A DNA stretch of 64,000 nt from Powellomyces hirtus (taxonomy: Eukaryota; Chytridiomycota; Chytridiomycetes; Spizellomycetales; Powellomycetaceae). The stretch spans positions 1 through 64,000 of the forward strand of contig JAHLKG010000029.1 of the NCBI GenBank assembly GCA_025526995.1, given 5' to 3'. The notes under the pieces are model-generated. The model was not told the origin of the DNA. It did not search any database and was given only the letters and a program-made list of their open reading frames with translations. Below, in pieces: positions 51,606-59,694 of the stretch. The translations under genes were made by a program, and so were the position numbers. The first letter of the stretch is position 1; each line of letters starts with the position of its first letter.

Positions 51606-51946
51606 TCATGCAGCGCGGGCAAGGGTGAAGGCCTCTGGCATTGGCTGGGCTAAGAGACAAAGGATGAATCGCCCTACAAGATGGAGATAAAATGGTTGGA
51701 TCAGGCCAGATGATCCACACTGATCTAACTGGATCACACTGATCCAGGTGGATCACTCTCATCTCACGCTTCCTTACCTTCATCATTCTTCTCCACCTTG
51801 GCCTCCTCCTTGGCCTCCCCCTTTTTCTCTCGGAACCATGCAATTCCGCAGGCATTGCAAAGAGTCTGCAGCCCCCCAGGCCCTGTCAACCATCTCCCTC
51901 CTCTGCTCTGGGTGGTGCAGCATTTGATGCATTTGTGATCGGGCAT
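51606..51946 (-). CDS. GATA-type zinc-finger ORF, spliced, probably truncated
   Basis: Exon 1 51778-51946 starts MPDHKCIKC and encodes one GATA finger (CIKC ... LQTLCNACGIAW, C-x2-C-x19-C-x2-C) followed by a Lys/Glu-rich helix. Intron 51674-51777 is 104 nt (GTAAGG...TTGTAG) and is full of GGATCA motifs. Exon 2 joins in phase and stops at TGA 51606-51608, giving 78 residues. Beyond the TGA the same frame continues with ETAAAVAAKAVQNMESRF, so the stop may be a recent CGA-to-TGA change in a longer protein. It converges on the Harbinger transposase and may be its DNA-binding partner ORF or an unrelated host gene. Confidence 0.55.
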
Positions 51947-51966
51947 GATGTTGTTGTTGTTGTATA

Positions 51967-52174
51967 TGTGGTATTGTGGAGCGAACCAGTCCTATCAGCT
52001 ACCCACCATGGTGTGTAGGAATGGTCAAAGAAGAGCTACTCAGAGACCAAATCAACACAATGCTCAAAGATGATGTCATCCAACTGTCCCAATCTCCCTG
52101 GGCGGTGCCAGTATCATTAGTCAAAAAACCAGGAGGGGGACAATGGTTTGTCACAGACTACAGGGAGTTGAACA
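51967..52174 (+). pseudogene. gypsy-5 RT, N-terminal part
   Basis: Reads VKEELLRDQINTMLKDDVIQ, LSQSPWAVPVSLVKKPGGG, FVTDYRELN, the start of a Ty3/gypsy reverse transcriptase. It is cut within the codon after ELN by Copia-5 copy 1 and continues seamlessly at 57519 once one copy of the GAACA duplication is removed. Confidence 0.85.
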
Positions 52175-52674
52175 TGTTGGAATCTACCTGTGGGCGCCTC
52201 TGGGAGGACTTAGAGCACACGGGACATGTGGGAGGACATCCACTTGTGTCTAGAATGGTCTGGAATGGTCCAGAATGGTCTAGAACGATCCAGAATAGCT
52301 GGAGAGGGCCTGGGAAGGCCTAGAACACGTCTGGAGCGCTGATAGAAGCGCCAAGAAAAGGCAAAAAGACACCCTGTGATTGGGAACAATACTAGGCCAG
52401 GCCAGGGCCGTCTTGGCCAAGCTAGGGCACAGTTAGATTGTCACTACACATGTACTATGATCCAAATTGTTATTAAAGGACGCCCTCTGGGCATCCCCAA
52501 CCAATATAAAAACAGTCCAACACACTCTACTTGTCTAGTACACTCTGCCAAACACTATAGGCGACCTTCCCTACCTTGGGAAGCACCTTCAGACCCTCTG
52601 CAAGTCTTGACAACAACCTAGCAACCTATCTGGTATGCTGAGTTCCTGTTTGTAGATGTCAAGACGTCTCAACA
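52175..52674 (+). repeat. Copia-5 copy 1 5' LTR
   Basis: 500 bp, TGTTGGAATC to CTCAACA. A TATAAAA box is at 52505-52511, and a 10-bp periodic GAA array upstream at 52252-52306. Confidence 0.96.
52252..52306 (+). promoter_or_regulatory. Ten-bp periodic GAA array in the Copia-5 LTR
   Basis: Five AGAAT/GGAAT-like blocks at exact 10-bp steps, separated by GGTCT, GGTCC or GATCC. Spacing of one helical turn and the nGAAn core resemble a gapped heat-shock element. It lies about 200 bp upstream of the TATA box and is present in every Copia-5 LTR (57091-57145, near 59012 and 63834). Factor identity is inference. Confidence 0.45.
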
Positions 52675-52688
52675 GGTTATGAGCCCTG
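52675..52688 (+). other. Copia-5 copy 1 primer-binding site
   Basis: GGTTATGAGCCCTG directly after the 5' LTR, full match to the initiator tRNA-Met anticodon arm. Its ATG opens only a short upstream frame here (stop after seven codons). Copy 2 has GGTTTTGAGCCCTG (59437-59450), one mismatch. Confidence 0.85.
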
Positions 52689-52953
52689 ACACAGCTGTCT
52701 GAACATTACTGACTCCACCTCTATCCCTATCTGGGAAACACATCACTGTGCCTATCACTGGTACTGCTGAGGACTTGGAGAACTGTTTGAGCACTCGAGA
52801 AGCCTAAATAGCAGGCATAGGACACCTGCGTCTGACCATCGAACAAGCTATTGTCTGGAGTGGACTGGACTGGAGTGGATTTTCTGGAGCAGGTTCTGAC
52901 CACTTGCGGTTGAACACCGGGACTATCCCATTTTGCCACACTCTTTGCACAAG

Positions 52954-55900
52954 ATGGCTGGCGACTCTGACATCCGAGTGTCCATTGAGAGGTTCACTGG
53001 GGAGAACTTTCACCTTTGGAAGTTGAAAATGAAGATGCTGTTGATTGAGAAGGGACTTTGGGATGCCATTGACATCAAGGACGGCTCTGGAACTGCCAAG
53101 GCCACCAACACAGCATCAGACGACTGGATACGTCGAGATGAGAGAGCTCTGGCTCTGCTGATCATGTCTTTGAATGATGAGCAATTGATGCATGTTCATG
53201 AGGCCGAATCCGCCCTTGAAGCATGGGAAAAGCTGAGGGAGGTGCATGAGAAGAAGGGGGTTGCCAACAGACACTTCCTGAGACGTCGGTTCCTCACTGT
53301 GACAATGGACCCAACTGATTCCATGACCATCCACATCAACAAGATCAAGAGGATGACACAGGAACTTGCAGCCATCGGAGCTCCCGTTTCTGAGGAGGAC
53401 CATGTGTTCTCCTTGCTCTCTTCCCTTCCAGAAGCCTTTGACACCCTTGTGATGACTCTGGAGTCGACCAGTGAGAAGCTGGACTTGGCTTTTGTGACAT
53501 CCAGGCTGTTGCAGGAGGAAATGAGGCGTGCAGATGGAAAGAAGAACTCTGGAAAGGCAGCAAAAGCCTTCTTCACACAAGCTGACACCAAAGGGAATGC
53601 TCAGAAGACCAACAAGGCTGGGGGAAAGCCAGATTGGAAGAAGGAGGCAGTCTGTCACTACTGCAACAAGAAGGGCCACATCAAGAAGGAATGCCACAAG
53701 AGGGCAGCAGACAAGAAGAAGGGCCTAAACCAGGCCAACTCGACTCAACAGACGCCTGGAGGCTTTGCTTTCACCACCATTGGAACTCAGATGCCATCCC
53801 TGACATCCAACACTTGGATTTTGGACTCAGGAGCCTCTCAGCACATGACTGGCCGCAGAGAGCTGTTTGAGGACTATGAGAAGATGTCTCCTGTCGCCAT
53901 TGAGATGGCAGACAATCACACATTGGAAGCTGTGGGGCATGGAACGCTTCACACATGGGTGATCAACACAGAGGGGAAGACAGTGCCCCTGCAAATCCAG
54001 AACTGCTGGCACGTCCCCAAGATGACCAAGAACCTCCTATCACTGGCTCGCCTTGCCAAAGCTGGAGCTTGTTTTGAAGTGGGACCACAAGCTGCTCGGA
54101 TCATTGCAAAGGATGGGACGGCTTTCCTTGCCAAAGAGAACCAATTTGTCTACACATTCGAGACAACACATGGGCAGGCAAATGCTGGGATTGCCCACAA
54201 TGTTGGAAGGGACACAACAAGTCAGGACTTGTCCCTATGGCATCAGAGACTCGGCCATTTGAACGTTGCAGACATTGGAAGGCTCACCAAGCTTGCCAAG
54301 GGCGTTCAAACTAGTGGGAGCTTGAGCATTTGTGACACTTGTGCACTCAGCAAAGCAAGCAGAGCGCCATTCCCCAAGGCACAGGCCTCCAGAGCATCAG
54401 AGAAGCTGGGATTGATCCACACAGATGTCTGGGGACCAGTTGAACCACCCACAATCACTGGATATCGCTATTTCGTCACATTCATTGATGACAAGACGAG
54501 ATATTTCCATGTTTGCCTTATGAAGACCAAGGGAGAAGTTGCTAGGCACTATCAGGAGCTGGAAGCAGCACTTGTCCCCCTACATGGAAAGCAGATCAAA
54601 GCTGTCAGATCCGACCCAGGAGGCGAGTACATGAGCAACTTGCTAAGGGACCACTTCAAGGAGAAGGGCACACAGCATCAGAGGAGTTCAGTAAATACTC
54701 CACAGCAAAATGGTGTTGCTGAACGAGCCAACCGTACCCTTGTGGAGATGGGGAGATGTTTGTTGAAGCAGTCAGGCTTGGACAAGCGTTTCTGGGGAGA
54801 AGCAATCATGACAGCAGTCTATCTGAGGAACAGATCTCCCACTGTTGCATGCCCCAAGACGTCTTATGAGATGTTCCATGGTATCCCACCATCTCTGGGA
54901 CATTTGAGGACGTTTGGATGCATTGCCTATGCCTACATTCAACCCAACAAGCGCCAGAAGCTGGATGATGCTGCTGTCAAGTGCATCATGCTGGGGTATA
55001 GCTCCCACAGCAAGGAATACCGGCTTATGGACATACAGACTAAGAAGATCCTGTTCTCCAGAAGTGTCAAATTCGATGAGAAGAGCTTCATTCCATCCCT
55101 CCAGTCTGCTCAGACGCCCCAAGTGCCTGCTGAGAGCCTGGAAGTGGGAATTGGGCCTGAAATGAAGCTGCAGGATGTCAGTGACGAGCTGCAGGATGTC
55201 AGTGACGAACTGCAGGATGTCAGTGACGACTCTGAGGACACAGCCATGTCAGAGGGAGAGGAGAACATGAGGGAACGGACCCCTGAGCCATCCTCTGACT
55301 ATGAGAGTGCTGCAGAGCCTTCTCCAACCCCCAAAAGACTCAGGAAGCCGCCAGGAGAGTGGTGGAAGGCTTCAAGCAACGCTGCAAACGTTGCTGCAGT
55401 TGCCTATGCTGTCTCCTTTGTCTCAAACGAGCCCACAAGCTACAAGGAGAGCCAGACCATGCCAGATGCTTCACAATGGCGTCAGGCTGCTCAGGAAGAG
55501 ATGGATGCTCTTGCCAAGAATGGGACATGGCAACTTGTGGATCTGCCAACGGGCAGAAAAGCTATTGGATGCAAGTGGGTCTTCAAACGAAAGCTGAAGG
55601 ACACAGGAGAGCTTGACAGATACAAGGCAAGACTTGTTGCCAAGGGATTCTCTCAGAGAGAGGGATTGGACTATCAGGAGACATTTGCTCCTGTTGCCAA
55701 GTTTGGTCCCATGAGACTGCTGTTCTCCATTATTGCCACAGACGACTTGGAAGCACATCAGATGGACGTGAAGACAGCATTCTTGCAAGGGGATCTGGAC
55801 TATGTGATCTACATGCGCCAACCGGAGGGCTTTGAGGATTCCAAGCATCCAGGACGGGTCTGCAAGCTTGGGAGACCCCTCTACGGCCTCAAGCAATCAG

Positions 55901-57006
55901 CAAGGCGCTTCAACCACAAGATAGACCACAAACTGAAGTCTATGGGCTTTGTGCAGTCGACTGCAGAGCCTTGCATGTACTACAGGAGTCAGAATGGGAC
56001 AACAGAGTACATTCTGATCTATGTGGACGACCTCATTGTGGCCTCATCAAGCAAGGAACAGCTGGGGGATGTCAAGAAGGAGCTGAGGCGAGCTTTTGAG
56101 ATGACAGACCTTGGAGAGCTGAATTACTTCCTTGGGATTCACATCAGACGGAGCAGAAGCACCCGCACCATCTGGTTGTCTCAGAAGAAGTATGTTGAAG
56201 AGGTCGTTTCGAAATTCAACATGGGAGATGCCAAGGTTCATGCCACGCCTATGGAACATGGACTGCACCTCAGAAACAACATGGCACCTCAGAATGAGAC
56301 GGAGGAGCTGGAGATGAGCTCTGTGCCATACAGGAATGCAGTGGGCAGTTTGATCTATGCCATGCTAGGAACACGCCCTGACATTGCTGCTGCAGTTGGA
56401 ATTGTGTCCAAGTACCTTGCAAAGCCTGGAAAGGAGCATTGGAGTGCTGCCAAGCGGATCATCAGATACCTGAAGGGCACAAGCGAACTTGGAATCCTTC
56501 TGGGAGGCAAAGAGATTGTCTCTGAGCCTAGGAAGCTGGTTGGATACTCGGATTCCGACTATGCTGGATGTTTGGACACAAGGAGATCAACCACTGGATT
56601 CATCTTCATGTTCAACGGGCCTATCACCTGGCAATCCAAGCGGCAGACCACTGTAGCTCTTTCAAGCACGGAAGCAGAGTACATGGCACTAGCCCAGTGC
56701 ACCAAGGAAGCTGTTTGGCTTCGTCTGCTTGCAGGGGAGCTCGGATTCAAGCAGGATGGACCCACAATGCTCTTTGGGGACAACCAGGGTGCCATTGCTC
56801 TTGCTAAGAACCTGACATTGCATGCCAGCACCAAACACATTGAAGTGAGGTACCACTTTATCAGAGAAGCACTAGGACGCTTGGAGATTGCATTAGAGTA
56901 TCTCTCGACTCAGGACATGGTTGCAGACATCTTGACAAAACCACTGGCTAGGGATCAGTTCTTGAAACTGAGGGACGCCTGTGGGATCACAAAACATGTT
57001 TCGTGA
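52954..57006 (+). CDS. Copia-5 Gag-Pol polyprotein, intact (1350 aa)
   Basis: Start chosen at the ATG of MAGDSDIRVSIERFTGENF; the seven codons before it lack an ATG. Gag with copia-type N-terminus and UBN2 region (residues 1-230), zinc knuckle CHYCNKKGHIKKEC near 234, protease LDSGASQHMTG near 291, integrase zinc finger (HQRLGHLN, CDTCALSK) and core IHTDVWGP, VRSDPGGEY, NGVAERANR (about 489, 553, 589), a linker with a 3x7-residue repeat (LQDVSDE), RT GCKWVFKRKLKDTG and YVDDLIVAS (near 1025), RNase H SDSDYAGCLDTRRSTTG, STEAEYMALAQ, FGDNQGAIALA. Stop TGA. No chromodomain. Probably cleaved by its own protease. The frame shows no defect that I can see. Confidence 0.95.
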   Translation: MAGDSDIRVSIERFTGENFHLWKLKMKMLLIEKGLWDAIDIKDGSGTAKATNTASDDWIRRDERALALLIMSLNDEQLMHVHEAESALEAWEKLREVHEKKGVANRHFLRRRFLTVTMDPTDSMTIHINKIKRMTQELAAIGAPVSEEDHVFSLLSSLPEAFDTLVMTLESTSEKLDLAFVTSRLLQEEMRRADGKKNSGKAAKAFFTQADTKGNAQKTNKAGGKPDWKKEAVCHYCNKKGHIKKECHKRAADKKKGLNQANSTQQTPGGFAFTTIGTQMPSLTSNTWILDSGASQHMTGRRELFEDYEKMSPVAIEMADNHTLEAVGHGTLHTWVINTEGKTVPLQIQNCWHVPKMTKNLLSLARLAKAGACFEVGPQAARIIAKDGTAFLAKENQFVYTFETTHGQANAGIAHNVGRDTTSQDLSLWHQRLGHLNVADIGRLTKLAKGVQTSGSLSICDTCALSKASRAPFPKAQASRASEKLGLIHTDVWGPVEPPTITGYRYFVTFIDDKTRYFHVCLMKTKGEVARHYQELEAALVPLHGKQIKAVRSDPGGEYMSNLLRDHFKEKGTQHQRSSVNTPQQNGVAERANRTLVEMGRCLLKQSGLDKRFWGEAIMTAVYLRNRSPTVACPKTSYEMFHGIPPSLGHLRTFGCIAYAYIQPNKRQKLDDAAVKCIMLGYSSHSKEYRLMDIQTKKILFSRSVKFDEKSFIPSLQSAQTPQVPAESLEVGIGPEMKLQDVSDELQDVSDELQDVSDDSEDTAMSEGEENMRERTPEPSSDYESAAEPSPTPKRLRKPPGEWWKASSNAANVAAVAYAVSFVSNEPTSYKESQTMPDASQWRQAAQEEMDALAKNGTWQLVDLPTGRKAIGCKWVFKRKLKDTGELDRYKARLVAKGFSQREGLDYQETFAPVAKFGPMRLLFSIIATDDLEAHQMDVKTAFLQGDLDYVIYMRQPEGFEDSKHPGRVCKLGRPLYGLKQSARRFNHKIDHKLKSMGFVQSTAEPCMYYRSQNGTTEYILIYVDDLIVASSSKEQLGDVKKELRRAFEMTDLGELNYFLGIHIRRSRSTRTIWLSQKKYVEEVVSKFNMGDAKVHATPMEHGLHLRNNMAPQNETEELEMSSVPYRNAVGSLIYAMLGTRPDIAAAVGIVSKYLAKPGKEHWSAAKRIIRYLKGTSELGILLGGKEIVSEPRKLVGYSDSDYAGCLDTRRSTTGFIFMFNGPITWQSKRQTTVALSSTEAEYMALAQCTKEAVWLRLLAGELGFKQDGPTMLFGDNQGAIALAKNLTLHASTKHIEVRYHFIREALGRLEIALEYLSTQDMVADILTKPLARDQFLKLRDACGITKHVS
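55168..55230 (+). repeat. 21-bp coding minisatellite, three units
   Basis: Three tandem copies of CTGCAGGATGTCAGTGACGA plus one base, encoding LQDVSDE between integrase and RT. Copy 2 has four units at 61909-61992. Confidence 0.93.
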
Positions 57007-57013
57007 GTGGGAG

Positions 57014-57513
57014 TGTTGGAATCTACCTGTGGGCGCCTCTGGGAGGACTTAGAGCACACGGGACATGTGGGAGGACATCCACTTGTGTCTAGAATGGTCT
57101 GGAATGGTCCAGAATGGTCTAGAACGATCCAGAATAGCTGGAGAGGGCCTGGGAAGGCCTAGAACACGTCTGGAGCGCTGATAGAAGCGCCAAGAAAAGG
57201 CAAAAAGACACCCTGTGATTGGGAACAATACTAGGCCAGGCCAGGGCCGTCTTGGCCAAGCTAGGGCACAGTTAGATTGTCACTACACATGTACTATGAT
57301 CCAAATTGTTATTAAAGGACGCCCTCTGGGCATCCCCAACCAATATAAAAACAGTCCAACACACTCTACTTGTCTAGTACACTCTGCCAAACACTATAGG
57401 CGACCTTCCCTACCTTGGGAAGCACCTTCAGACCCTCTGCAAGTCTTGACAACAACCTAGCAACCTATCTGGTATGCTGAGTTCCTGTTTGTAGATGTCA
57501 AGACGTCTCAACA
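57014..57513 (+). repeat. Copia-5 copy 1 3' LTR
   Basis: 500 bp, no difference seen from the 5' LTR. Confidence 0.96.
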
Positions 57514-57518
57514 GAACA

Positions 57519-58962
57519 AGCATACCATCCCAGCCAAGAACCCATTGCCACAAGTGAACACTACCATTGACTACCTGGCTGGAAAACAGTACTTCATGAC
57601 AATGGATCTGTGTTGGGGATTCTGGGAAAGCCCCATTAAGGAAGAACACAAGCACTACACAGCTTTCTGCACTCTGCGTGGCCTATTTGATTACATCAAA
57701 CTGCCTTTTGGCCTGAAGAACTCACCGCCGACATTCCAACACGTTACGGACACGGTGCCAGCCGATTTGAAGTACCAATTCTGCATTGTCTATGTGGACA
57801 ACTCTATCGTGTACTCTGCCACATTGGAAGAACATGTCAGGCAAATAAGCCGGCTGCTTGACTGGATACTGGATGTAGGCCTCAGGATAATCTCAGAGAA
57901 ACGTGAAATTCCTGGGGAAGATTGTTAACAGATGCAGCATAGCAGTTGACCCAGTCAAAGTTGATGGAATCCAAACCACTGACATCCCAAAAGGAGTGCC
58001 GGAAGTGCAGATGTTCCTTGGTATGTGTGTTTTCCACCACAGACACATTGAGACCTATGGCACAATTGTGCGCCCATTAAACAAGTTAACCAAACAAGAT
58101 GTCCACTGGCAATGGACCACTGAAGAGCAACAGCCATTCAACCAGCTCAAGATGGCAATAAAAGAGGCTGTGAAATTAGAACTCCCCAAAAAAGACATGC
58201 CAGAGGTGCTGTCCGTAAATGCAAGCAAGAAGGGACTAGGGATCGCATGGTATAATGTCAAAGACAATGCATCTATTCTAATGACATTCTTGATTAAGTC
58301 TTTGACTGACCCCAAAACCTGCTACTCCAACACAGAAAGAGAAGGACTAGCTGTTGTTTGGGCCATTCAGTCCCTTGACTCTTACCTATGGGGCAATGAT
58401 TTCACAGTCGAAAGTGATCACTTGCTGCTGCTATCATTACCGGAGAATGGCAACCTATCAGGCTAATGAACCTGCTGGAGCTGTGCCATAGCCAACTACA
58501 CTTTCAACATGGTCTGCCGGGCTGGCAAGTGTGCATCTCACTGTACACCAGACTTCCAATTGCATTTTCACAATGACCCACCAAAATCCTGCATGGTTGG
58601 AACTCAGACCGGAGACAGCGATTCACAAAATGGGAGTTGGGTCAAGATAATCTCACACAACAAGGAAGCACAGAAGGAAGAGAAGGAAGAAGTGCTCCTG
58701 ACATCCAATGGCCCACTAGTGCGGAAGCTAGCTGACAACAGTCCACAACATTTGACAAATGGACACAGACTTTGCCCTGATTCATTGATACATTGTAGAG
58801 GGAGCACTGGAAGGCACTAAGGTGCAGCTGGAAAGCATCATGAAGATGGCACACTGCCTTATCATGCTTGATGGAACACTGTACTGTGTCCCTTGGTTCA
58901 ACAAAACTGGCTTCCATGCACGCATCTTCCAACAGTTACTAGTTCCCAATGGCCTACAGCTC
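57519..58962 (+). pseudogene. gypsy-5 RT, RNase H and linker
   Basis: Continues the RT from 52174 (KHTIPAKNPLPQVNTTIDY, LKLPFGLKN-like LPFGLKNSPPTFQ). The catalytic box reads YVDNSIVYS, with Asn for the second Asp. A frameshift near 57915 leads to FLGKIVNRCSIAVD and an RNase H-like domain (VLSVNASKKGLGIAW, NTEREGLAVVWAIQ, DHLLLLSL). From 58467 the reading is broken but still recognisable as the linker (LELCHSQLHFQHG) and a pre-integrase segment (LDGTLYCVPWFN). Copia-5 copy 2 cuts it at 58962. Confidence 0.8.
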
Positions 58963-59436
58963 TGTTGGAATCTACCTGTACAGGACATGTGAGGAGGACA
59001 TCCACTTGTGTCTAGAATGGTCTGGAATGATCCAGAATGGTCTAGAACAATCCAGAATAGCTGGAGAGGGCCTGCGAAGGCCTAGAACACATGTGGAGCG
59101 CTGATATAAGCGCCAAGAAACGGCAAAAAGACACCTTGTGATTGGGAACAATACTAGGCCAGTCCAGGGCCATCTTGGCCAAGCTAGGGCACAGTTAGAT
59201 TGTCACTACACATGTATTATGATCCAAATTGGTATAAAAGGACGCCCCCAGGGCATCCCCAACCAATACAATAACAGTCCAACACACTCTACTTGTCCAG
59301 TACACTCTGCCAAACACGACAGGCGACCTTCCCTACCTTGGGAAGCACCTTCAGACCCTCTGCAAGTCTTGACAACAACCTAGCAACCTATCTGGTATGC
59401 TGAGTTCCTGTTTGTAGATGTCAAGATGTCTCAACA
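58963..59436 (+). repeat. Copia-5 copy 2 5' LTR
   Basis: 474 bp. Compared with copy 1 it lacks a block of about 26-29 bp after TCTACCTGT and has scattered substitutions. It retains the GAA array and a TATA region (TATAAAAGG near 59232). Confidence 0.93.
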
Positions 59437-59694
59437 GGTTTTGAGCCCTGACACAGCTGTCTGAACATTACTGACTCCACCTCTATCCCTCGAGGGGAAA
59501 CACGTCACTGTGCCTATCACTGGTACTGCTGAGGCCTTGGAGAACTGTTTGAGCACTTGAGAGCCTAGATAGCAGGCATAGGACACCTGCATCTGACCAG
59601 CGAACGAGCTATTGTCTGGATTTTTGGGAGCAGGTTCTGACCACTTGCGGTTGAACACTGGGACTATCCCATTTTGCCACACTCTTTGCACAAG

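Larger units (their letters stand above)
52175..57513 (+). mobile_element. Copia-5 copy 1, apparently intact Ty1/copia element
   Basis: 500-bp LTRs at 52175-52674 and 57014-57513 in which I find no difference, perfect duplication GAACA (52170-52174 and 57514-57518), primer-binding site at 52675-52688, one unbroken polyprotein frame, and only seven bases between the stop codon and the 3' LTR. All features of a very recent, potentially autonomous insertion. Confidence 0.97.

Noticed and set aside
52252..52306. The 10-bp periodic array as a CRISPR-like repeat
   Set aside because: Units are far too short, lack unique spacers, and lie in eukaryotic LTR promoters.
52376..52621. 81-residue frame repeated at 52376, 57215 and 59138
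   Set aside because: It sits within the Copia-5 LTRs, spanning U3/R, and repeats only because LTRs repeat. No domain is visible.
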